From NCBI GenBank assembly GCA_016938095.1, contig JAFGVG010000309.1, positions 1 to 10,535 of the forward strand: a stretch of DNA of 10,535 nucleotides, read 5' to 3'. The notes beneath the pieces were generated by a model. It was not told the DNA's origin, searched no databases, and worked only from the letters and a program-made list of their open reading frames with translations. Below, one piece after another: positions 1 through 6,155 of the stretch; positions within the stretch are counted from its first letter, which is position 1, and each line of letters opens with the position of its first letter. Source of the DNA: Bacteroidales bacterium. Its GTDB lineage: Bacteria > Bacteroidota > Bacteroidia > Bacteroidales > UBA10428. The position numbers and the translations under genes are program-made.

Positions 1-415
1 AACGAATGCCGTGATTGGGGGCGAAGGGAACGGGGGCGTGATATTCCCTGAATTGCATTATGGCAGGGATGCATTGGTTGGCATAGCCCTTTACCTTTCG
101 CATCTTGCCAGATCGGGCAAAAAATGTTCAGAATTACGTAAAACGTACCCCGACTATTATAATTCCAAAAACAAAATAGAGTTCAAGCCCGGAACCGATG
201 TAGATCAGCTTATTGCCAATGTAAGGCAGCGGTATACAAATTACCCGGTAAACGATCAGGACGGGATCAGGATTGATTTTGACCGCGAATGGGTACATTT
301 GCGCAAGTCAAATACCGAACCGATCATCAGGGTAATAAGCGAAAGCACTACGCCTGCCAAGGCTGATGCATTGGCATCGCGCATGATCAGTGAGATTAAT
401 CAGTTGCTGGATTAG
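1..415 (+). CDS. Phosphoglucomutase/phosphomannomutase family protein, C-terminal part (5' end outside window)
   Basis: This is the last ~137 codons of an alpha-D-phosphohexomutase; the reading frame is open from base 2, so the gene starts before the window. The enzyme family moves a phosphate between C1 and C6 of a sugar, supplying precursors for the cell wall or surface glycans. Visible near the start is the sugar-binding loop GGEGNGG followed by the family stretch HYGRDALVGIALYLSHLA. Near the end is the phosphate-binding loop RKSNTEPIIRV, around bases 302-334. The SNTEP form is usual in phosphomannomutase/phosphoglucomutase enzymes, whereas GlmM usually has SGTEP, so I do not assign glmM although Bacteroidota homologues are often named so. 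The catalytic phosphoserine and metal loop lie upstream and cannot be checked. The stop is 3 bases before the next gene, suggesting co-transcription. Family is certain; substrate is not. Confidence 0.93.
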   Translation, partial: TNAVIGGEGNGGVIFPELHYGRDALVGIALYLSHLARSGKKCSELRKTYPDYYNSKNKIEFKPGTDVDQLIANVRQRYTNYPVNDQDGIRIDFDREWVHLRKSNTEPIIRVISESTTPAKADALASRMISEINQLLD

Positions 416-418
416 GTT

Positions 419-2902
419 ATGCGGTTTTTCCTGGCGATATTATTCTGGCTGATGTTTCCGTTCTGTATAACGGCACAACAGGAATATTTCTCAGGAACGG
501 TTACCGACAGCATCACACACGAACCGCTGGCCTTTGTCAGCATCATTTACAACCGTCAGGGTCATGGCGTAGTAACCAACCTCGAAGGCCATTTCAGGAT
601 ACCTCGTTCACAAACCGTACATTTTCTAAAGTTCAGGTATGTCGGGTATCATTCCAAAACGGTTGAGATGCGAGGGTCTGTGAGCGCACCGCTTAATATT
701 GCCCTTAGCCCCGATCCCCATGACATTGCCGAGGTGATTGTATATCCCACCGAAAATCCGGCACACAGGATCATCAAAAGAGCTGCAGCAAACAGAATCA
801 GGAATAATCCCGAGAGATCGGGCCCCTTTTCTTATATTTCCTATGATAAGATGACCTTTACCCTTGAGGTTGATTCAGCAGCTCTCCAAAATAAAGGCGA
901 CTCGGTTTCGACCAATGCTCTGCTGTCTGACAGTATTTCCTACGGAACCGATATGAAAGGAAAGATTGATATCAGGCGGTTTCTCGAAAAGCAACATCTT
1001 TTTATGATGGAGTCGGTTATAAGCCGGAAATTCTTTTCGCCTGAACGGAATAAGGAAGAAGTGATTGCCTCACGTGTTTCGGGCATTTCACAGCCGTCGC
1101 TTGTTGTTATGGCACGTCAGTTTCAGTCGTTTTCGTTTTATGAAAACTTTGTTACCATTGCCGACAGACAGTTTCTGAATCCCATTGCTTCGGGCAGTAC
1201 CGGCATGTATTTTTTTCAGATACAGGATACAACCTATACCGAAAGGCTCGATACCGTATTCATCATCTCGTTCCGGCCCATGAAGGGCAAGAACTTCGAT
1301 GGCATGAAAGGCGTGCTGTATATCAACTCAAGAGATTATGCCGTGCAGAATGTGCTGGCTGAGGCTTATGAACCCCGCGAAGGGAAAATCAATGCCGCTA
1401 TTCAACAGCAGTATGAACTTATCGACGGAGAAAGGTGGTTTCCGGTTTTACTAAGTACAACCATCAGGTTTAATCCTGCCAGGCTGGGTTATAAATCGCC
1501 TCCTGTCGATATTGTCGGAATCGGAAAATCGCACATTGTAAACATCAATCTCAGGCCTTCCGACGAAGGCATTAAGTTTTCGAATGTGCAGGTTGAGGTT
1601 GGAGCCGAAGCGCATCGTCAGCCCGATGAGGTTTGGAATACCTACCGTACTGACTCTCTTGATGCCAGGGACCGCGAAACATACCGTTTTATTGATAGTC
1701 TGGGCAAAGCCGAGCATCTCGACCGGACTATCGCATCGTTTGAAACACTGATCACGGGATATTTACCCGGAAAGTACTGGACTTTTGACCTGATGCGTTT
1801 CATCGATTATAATTCTTACGAAGGTTTCAGAATTGGTGCCGGAGGCCGCACAACACAGCAGTTGTGCAGTTGGCTAATGGTTGGCGGATATGGGGCATAT
1901 GGTTTTAAAGATAAAGCATGGAAATACAGCGGCCATTTAACCTTTAACCTTTGGCCGGAACATGAGCTCCAGTTGACAGTGCTTTATCGCAAGGATGTGC
2001 GGGAGTCAGGTGGCGTGCGGTTCAACGAAACCATTAACCTCACCGGTTCAGCGTTTATCCGGAATTACCTGGTTGAACTAATGGATAAAACCCGTGAAAC
2101 CGAGTTTTCTCTAAGCTTCAGTGCATTGAAGTATGTTAAGGTGCGCACCTACCTGTTGCACAGCAATGCTGAACCCACCAACAATTATAGTTTTGGTTTG
2201 TCTGACGCCAATCCAAGGGTGTCATTAACCCGTTTCAACATTACCGAAACCGGTATGCAAATCAGGTATGCCCACCAGGAAACTTTTATGAAAACACCGC
2301 GGGGTAATAAGTTTTCGATGGGTACCCGCTATCCAGTACTTTATCTTAATGTAGCACGGGGAATAAATCTGTTGAACGGAGGATTTGAATACTGGCGGAC
2401 CGAAGCGAAAATTACCAAATCGTTTAAAACAAAGCGTTTGGGCGACACACGTTTTGCATTACTGGCCGGGAAAGTATCGTCCGATGTACCCTATGGAAGG
2501 CTTTATGCGGGTTTGAGCAGTTATAAGCCTTTTACGCTTGAGTCCGAGCAATCATTCGGAACCATGCGTTTCAACGAATTTGTGGCTGACCGGTTTATTG
2601 CTCTTTTTGTAAAGCAGGATTTCGGAAAACTGCTGATCCGACCCAGGGGAAAATTTCAACCAGAGCTTGCACTGGTTCACAATCTTGGGTTTGGCATGTT
2701 GAGCAATGGCGCTCAACACGAGAACATCACTGTTGAATCCTACGGCAAAGGTTACTTCGAAGGGGGATTACTGATCAACAATCTGTTACGGGTGCAGCTT
2801 TTTAAATACGGCTTGGGTGTACTCTACCGTTACGGTCCCTATGCTTATTCCAAAACAATTGATAACTTTGCGTTTAAATTAACCCTTCAGTTCAACCTAT
2901 AA
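419..2902 (+). CDS. DUF5686 family outer-membrane protein with carboxypeptidase-regulatory-like N-terminal domain
   Basis: An 827-residue predicted outer-membrane protein of unknown function. Residues 1-19 form a signal peptide with a likely cut after ITA, before QQ; Cys16 does not sit in a lipobox. Residues ~24-105 are a carboxypeptidase-regulatory-like beta-sandwich, seen as SGTVTDSITHEPLAFVSI followed by VVTNLEGHFRIP. This domain is common at the N-terminus of Bacteroidota outer-membrane transporters. The motif ENPAHRIIKRA (112-122) opens the DUF5686 region. The last ~350 residues alternate polar and hydrophobic or aromatic residues, as in beta-barrel strands, ending in a strand-like LTLQFNL; I infer a barrel in the outer membrane. 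There is no TonB plug or TonB box that I can see, so it is not a standard SusC-type receptor. It begins 3 bases after the sugar mutase stop and probably shares its transcript. Family assignment is good; the role is unknown. Confidence 0.88.
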   Translation: MRFFLAILFWLMFPFCITAQQEYFSGTVTDSITHEPLAFVSIIYNRQGHGVVTNLEGHFRIPRSQTVHFLKFRYVGYHSKTVEMRGSVSAPLNIALSPDPHDIAEVIVYPTENPAHRIIKRAAANRIRNNPERSGPFSYISYDKMTFTLEVDSAALQNKGDSVSTNALLSDSISYGTDMKGKIDIRRFLEKQHLFMMESVISRKFFSPERNKEEVIASRVSGISQPSLVVMARQFQSFSFYENFVTIADRQFLNPIASGSTGMYFFQIQDTTYTERLDTVFIISFRPMKGKNFDGMKGVLYINSRDYAVQNVLAEAYEPREGKINAAIQQQYELIDGERWFPVLLSTTIRFNPARLGYKSPPVDIVGIGKSHIVNINLRPSDEGIKFSNVQVEVGAEAHRQPDEVWNTYRTDSLDARDRETYRFIDSLGKAEHLDRTIASFETLITGYLPGKYWTFDLMRFIDYNSYEGFRIGAGGRTTQQLCSWLMVGGYGAYGFKDKAWKYSGHLTFNLWPEHELQLTVLYRKDVRESGGVRFNETINLTGSAFIRNYLVELMDKTRETEFSLSFSALKYVKVRTYLLHSNAEPTNNYSFGLSDANPRVSLTRFNITETGMQIRYAHQETFMKTPRGNKFSMGTRYPVLYLNVARGINLLNGGFEYWRTEAKITKSFKTKRLGDTRFALLAGKVSSDVPYGRLYAGLSSYKPFTLESEQSFGTMRFNEFVADRFIALFVKQDFGKLLIRPRGKFQPELALVHNLGFGMLSNGAQHENITVESYGKGYFEGGLLINNLLRVQLFKYGLGVLYRYGPYAYSKTIDNFAFKLTLQFNL

Positions 2903-2982
2903 TAAGTGTCGCTGAACAGACACATGATCGGTTAAATATTTCACTAACGCTATTGATACACTAATTATTACCAGGTACGGGT

Positions 2983-3858
2983 ATGGCTTTTAAATCAGGT
3001 TTTGTAAATATCATTGGAAATCCCAATGTCGGAAAGTCGACCCTCATGAATCAACTGGTAGGTGAAAAGCTTTCCATCATTACGGCAAAAGCGCAAACCA
3101 CCAGGCATAGGATTCTGGGTATTGTGAACGGCGATGATTTCCAGGTGGTTTTTTCAGATACGCCCGGTATTGTAAAGCCGGTGTATAAGTTGCACGAAAA
3201 CATGATGCGTTTTGTAAGAACAGCCATCACCGATGCCGATGTAATTTTGTATGTTACCGATGTGGTAGAAACCGGCGATAAGCACGAACAGATCATTAAC
3301 AAGCTGGGCAAGGTGCAGGTTCCGGTAATTGTTGCCATAAACAAAACCGACCTGGCAGATGCATCATCAGTAGCCCTGCTGACAGAACAATGGCATGAAA
3401 GACTTCCCACAGCTGTTATTGTACCTATAGCAGCTTTGCATGGTGCAGGAACCGGCGACTTGTTCGAACTTATACTTAAAAATCTTACTGAAGGTCCTGT
3501 TTATTATCCCAGTGATTCACTGACCGACCGGCCTGAACGTTTTTTTGTAACCGAGATCATCCGAGAGAAAATCTTCCTGCATTATAAGAAAGAAATACCC
3601 TATTCATGCGAAGTGGTTATTGACTCATTTAAAGAAGGGGACGATATGGTAAGGATCAATGCCATTATTTATGTAATGCGCGAAACACAGAAGGGTATAA
3701 TTATTGGCCATAAGGGCGAAATGCTTAAGAAAACCGGTATAAAAGCCCGCCTTGATATTGAAAAATTCCTTGGGAAGCGGGCATTTCTGGGGTTGCAGGT
3801 TAAAGTGGCCTCCGATTGGCGGAATAATGATAATGCACTAAAAAGGTTTGGATATTAA
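2983..3858 (+). CDS. era: GTPase Era
   Basis: Era is a GTPase that binds the 3' end of 16S rRNA and helps assemble the small ribosomal subunit. At 291 residues it is of normal length. GTPase motifs are in order: G1 GNPNVGKST at 12-20, G2 region TTRHRI at 39-44, G3 DTPG at 59-62, G4 NKTD at 120-123, and G5 at about 149-152. G5 reads IAAL, where SAL would be more usual. The C-terminal KH domain has the RNA-binding loop GHKG at 242-245, preceded by the typical TEIIREKIFLHYKKEIPYS stretch. The ATG start gives MAFKSGFVNIIGNPNVGKS, the expected distance to G1. No strong ribosome binding site is visible, which is usual in Bacteroidota. The 80-base gap upstream may hold a promoter, but I could not identify a convincing one. 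It is followed closely by a Dabb gene and der, which suggests one operon. Confidence 0.97.
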   Translation: MAFKSGFVNIIGNPNVGKSTLMNQLVGEKLSIITAKAQTTRHRILGIVNGDDFQVVFSDTPGIVKPVYKLHENMMRFVRTAITDADVILYVTDVVETGDKHEQIINKLGKVQVPVIVAINKTDLADASSVALLTEQWHERLPTAVIVPIAALHGAGTGDLFELILKNLTEGPVYYPSDSLTDRPERFFVTEIIREKIFLHYKKEIPYSCEVVIDSFKEGDDMVRINAIIYVMRETQKGIIIGHKGEMLKKTGIKARLDIEKFLGKRAFLGLQVKVASDWRNNDNALKRFGY

Positions 3859-3885
3859 TTACCTTTGCTCAAATACTACCGGAAT

Positions 3886-4191
3886 ATGATACGACATATC
3901 GTAATGTGGACCATCAGGGAAGGCGAAACGCCCCGTATGAAGTTCGAGCGTATGGCTGAGGCGAAAGTACGACTGCTGGAATTGAAAGATAGTATAAGGG
4001 AAATTGTAAATCTCGAAGTGTATTTCAATTCACCGGCGGCTCCTCCGGATAATTACGATGTCGTGCTGGTGTGTGAGTTCAATTCGTGGGCTGACCTGGC
4101 AGCTTATCAGCAACACCCCGATCATCTTGCAGTTGCCGAATACATTAAAAATATTAAACAAAACCGGTCAGCTATTGATTTTGAGTGCTGA
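3886..4191 (+). CDS. Dabb domain protein (stress-responsive alpha/beta-barrel family)
   Basis: A 101-residue single-domain protein of the Dabb family, a ferredoxin-like alpha/beta fold that usually forms dimeric barrels. Family marks are the N-terminal MIRHIVMW, the central strand YDVVLVCEF (57-65), the motif YQQHPDH (74-80) and the C-terminal AIDFEC. Members include plant stress-induced proteins, and some related folds are enzymes, but most bacterial ones have no proven role. I assign none. The frame is open up to a TTG at 3865, but the ATG at 3886 gives the canonical family N-terminus and leaves 27 bases after the era stop, so I chose it. The stop is 18 bases before der, so the gene is likely transcribed with era and der. 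Whether it takes part in ribosome assembly is unknown. Confidence 0.9.
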   Translation: MIRHIVMWTIREGETPRMKFERMAEAKVRLLELKDSIREIVNLEVYFNSPAAPPDNYDVVLVCEFNSWADLAAYQQHPDHLAVAEYIKNIKQNRSAIDFEC

Positions 4192-4209
4192 CGACTACCT
4201 TTTAAATGC

Positions 4210-5514
4210 ATGAGTAATATTGTTGCCATAGTAGGGCGTCCGAATGTTGGGAAATCGACTTTGTTTAACAGGCTGATCGAAAGCCGCGAAGCCATTGTTC
4301 ATGAAACCAGCGGCGTGACACGTGACCGAAATTACGGAAAGTCAATCTGGAACGGTAAAGAATTTTCCGTTATCGACACGGGTGGATATGTTGAAGGATC
4401 GAACGATGTTTTCGAAGAGGAAATACGTAAACAAGTGATATTGGCCATCGAAGAAGCAGATGTATTACTTTTTCTGGTTGATGTCCGCGAGGGCATTACC
4501 GACATGGACAAAACCGTTGCTGATCTGCTGCGCAGAGGTAAAAAAAAGGTTCTGGTGGTGGTAAACAAGGTCGACAACAACATGCAGCAGTTTGAAGCAG
4601 ATATTTTTTATGCGCTGGGCCTGGGAGAACTTTATAAAATATCGTCGATAAACGGAAGTGGAACTGGCGATCTCCTCGATGCGGTTGTAAATCTCTTCGA
4701 GAAAGAGGAGACCGCAGAACTGCCTGAACTTCCCCGGATAGCTGTGGTAGGCCGGCCCAATGTAGGCAAATCGACCTTAATCAATGCCCTGCTGGGAGAG
4801 GAGCGACATATCGTAACACCCATTGCCGGCACAACAAGGGATTCGATTTTTACACGGTACAATAAGTATAATTACGATTTTTTCCTGGTTGACACCGCGG
4901 GAATCCGGAAAAAGGGAAAGGTGGTCGAAAATATTGAGTTTTATTCGGTTATGCGGTCGATACGCACCATTGAATATGCCGATGTTTGCCTGTTAATGAT
5001 TGATGCCTCACAGGGACTCGAATCGCAGGATCTTAGCATACTCAATATCATCCATCGTAACAACAAAGGTCTTGTGCTTGTTGTTAACAAGTGGGATGTC
5101 CTGGAAAAGGGGACCAACACCGCAAGGGATTACGAAAAGGAGATCATGGAAAAGATTGCCCCCTTCCGCGATGTTCCGGTATTGTTTGTTTCGGCACTTA
5201 ATAAGGTCCGTATACACAAGGTAATTGAAAGTGCCATGCTGGTTTTTGAAAACCGGCGCAGGAAGATACCTACTTCATTGCTTAACGAGGTTATGCTAAA
5301 GGTTATAGAGGATTACCCCCCGCCAGCCGTTAAGGGCAAGTATGTTAAAATAAAGTATGTTACGCAATTGCCAACCCATGCGCCATCTTTTGCCTTTTTC
5401 TGTAACTTTCCGCAGTATGTGAAAGAACCTTATAAGCGATACCTTGAAAACAAAATCCGACAGCACTTTAACTTTAATGGTGTCCCCATACAGGTTTTCA
5501 TGCGGGAGAAATAA
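4210..5514 (+). CDS. der: Ribosome biogenesis GTPase Der (EngA)
   Basis: Der has two GTPase domains in tandem and acts in maturation of the large ribosomal subunit. The 434-residue length is typical. First G domain: G1 GRPNVGKS at 9-16, G3 DTGG at 56-59, G4 NKVD at 119-122, and G5 SSINGSGTGDLLD from 145. Second G domain: G1 GRPNVGKS at 181-188, G2 region TTRDS at 208-212, G3 DTAG at 228-231, G4 NKWD at 293-296, and G5 SAL at 328-330. The remaining ~100 residues fit the KH-like C-terminal domain, with the family stretch HAPSFAFFCNFP. A basic segment IRKKGKV follows G3 of the second domain, as usual. All nucleotide-binding motifs look intact. The ATG start puts G1 at residue 9, as expected. It sits 18 bases after the Dabb gene and probably ends the era operon or reads on into the lipoprotein gene. 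Confidence 0.97.
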   Translation: MSNIVAIVGRPNVGKSTLFNRLIESREAIVHETSGVTRDRNYGKSIWNGKEFSVIDTGGYVEGSNDVFEEEIRKQVILAIEEADVLLFLVDVREGITDMDKTVADLLRRGKKKVLVVVNKVDNNMQQFEADIFYALGLGELYKISSINGSGTGDLLDAVVNLFEKEETAELPELPRIAVVGRPNVGKSTLINALLGEERHIVTPIAGTTRDSIFTRYNKYNYDFFLVDTAGIRKKGKVVENIEFYSVMRSIRTIEYADVCLLMIDASQGLESQDLSILNIIHRNNKGLVLVVNKWDVLEKGTNTARDYEKEIMEKIAPFRDVPVLFVSALNKVRIHKVIESAMLVFENRRRKIPTSLLNEVMLKVIEDYPPPAVKGKYVKIKYVTQLPTHAPSFAFFCNFPQYVKEPYKRYLENKIRQHFNFNGVPIQVFMREK

Positions 5515-5542
5515 AACCGTGGCCCGGAATTTGTGGTTTTTT
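5513..5542 (+). terminator. Possible weak terminator after der
   Basis: AAAACC at 5513-5518, overlapping the der stop codon, is complementary to GGTTTT at 5535-5540, with a 16-base loop and a T run reaching 5542. The stem is short and rich in A-T pairs, so it would be a weak intrinsic terminator at best. It lies between der and the lipoprotein gene and could separate the two transcripts. Read-through is equally possible. Confidence 0.3.
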
Positions 5543-5562
5543 AAACAATAATGGTCGTTACC

Positions 5563-6075
5563 ATGAAGAGTACATTAGCCGGCATAGCCTGTTGCTTGTT
5601 GATCACAAGCTTTGTTTTTTCATCTTGTGAGGGGGAAGAAGATTATAGTGACATCCCCGAGATACGTTTCCAGGAATATACCCCAGGTTATGTCGATACC
5701 ATGGGATTTGTCATTCCGGCAGGTGTGCTGGAATTTTCCTTTACCGACGGTGATGCCAATGTGGGAATAGACCCGGGAGAATCCGGGGCCGATACCGCCA
5801 ATCTTTATATGATTCCTTACCGGAAGAATGTGGACGGAACCTATGATTCCATCGATTTTTATACCTATGGCAGGTGGTACCGGGTTTTAAGAGACAGCGA
5901 AGGCCGGATGGACCGGGTGGGTCAGAATAAAACCATCAAGGGTACTATCGGCGTCACAATTTATTATTTTGCGCCACCTCCTTACGATACCATTCGGTAC
6001 AATTTTTACATCACCGACAGGGCAGGCAACAAAAGCAACGTTGAGTCAACCAGCGATATCGGGTTCAGCCGTTAG
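5563..6075 (+). CDS. Small predicted lipoprotein, function unknown
   Basis: A 170-residue predicted lipoprotein. From the ATG at 5563 the N-terminus is MKSTLAG, a hydrophobic core, then FSSC with the lipidated cysteine at residue 22. An in-frame ATG at 5551 adds only MVVT; the later start gives a more standard signal peptide with Lys at position 2. After the cysteine comes EGEED. Acidic residues there resemble the lipoprotein export signal described in some Bacteroidota for surface display, so the protein may face outward. The mature part has an acidic turn-rich stretch, FTDGDANVGIDPGESGAD, then alternating beta-like segments. It closes with YITDRAGNKSNVESTSDIGF, a type of ending I associate with small uncharacterised Bacteroidota lipoproteins. 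No catalytic motif is seen. It lies 48 bases after der, converges with the OmpA-family gene, and its stop codon falls within the first unit of the heptamer array. Confidence 0.82.
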   Translation: MKSTLAGIACCLLITSFVFSSCEGEEDYSDIPEIRFQEYTPGYVDTMGFVIPAGVLEFSFTDGDANVGIDPGESGADTANLYMIPYRKNVDGTYDSIDFYTYGRWYRVLRDSEGRMDRVGQNKTIKGTIGVTIYYFAPPPYDTIRYNFYITDRAGNKSNVESTSDIGFSR

Positions 6076-6149
6076 CTGTTGGCCATTGGCCATTAGCCCC
6101 AAGAGCCAAGAGCCAAGAGCTAAAAGCCATTAGCCAATAGCTATTAAAG
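6071..6149. repeat. Degenerate 7-base tandem repeat filling the convergent intergenic gap
   Basis: Ten 7-base units, most ending in GCC or GCT, read in order: gttagct, gttggcc, attggcc, attagcc, then two extra bases cc, then aagagcc, aagagcc, aagagct, aaaagcc, attagcc, aatagct, with a decayed attaaag at the end. The rough consensus is A-W-K-R-G-C-C. The first unit contains the stop codon of the lipoprotein gene (6073-6075), and the array ends 6 bases before the stop of the OmpA-family gene on the other strand (6156-6158). It therefore occupies almost exactly the space between two convergent genes. It is not a CRISPR: units are too short and there are no spacers. Origin and function are unknown. 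Confidence 0.85.
6073..6143. terminator. Possible long hairpin formed by the heptamer array at a convergent gene junction
   Basis: Bases 6073-6090 can pair with 6126-6143: 15 Watson-Crick pairs, one G-U pair and two mismatches over 18 positions, with a 35-base loop holding the aagagcc units. The hairpin would form in transcripts of either strand. No T run follows it on either strand, so it is not a standard intrinsic terminator. It could still limit read-through or protect 3' ends of both convergent messages. The structure is seen in the sequence; the role is inferred. Confidence 0.45.
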
Positions 6150-6155
6150 CAGATC

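Noticed and set aside
1451..1717. 88-codon open frame antisense to the DUF5686 gene
   Set aside because: Fully inside a well-supported gene, with no family motif and no start context.
2906..2923. Inverted repeat GTGTC/GACAC after the DUF5686 gene
   Set aside because: Only 5 pairs with an 8-base loop and no T run nearby; too weak to call a terminator, and I saw nothing else definite in the 80-base gap before era.
3051..3410. 119-codon open frame antisense to era
   Set aside because: It lies wholly within era, which has all its motifs; the translation has no recognisable domain and looks like a by-product of era codon use.
3865..3885. TTG start for the Dabb gene, 7 codons upstream
   Set aside because: The ATG at 3886 gives the canonical MIRHIV family N-terminus.
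6071..6149. CRISPR-like array
   Set aside because: Units are 7 bases and contiguous, with no spacers and no cas genes; it is a simple tandem repeat.
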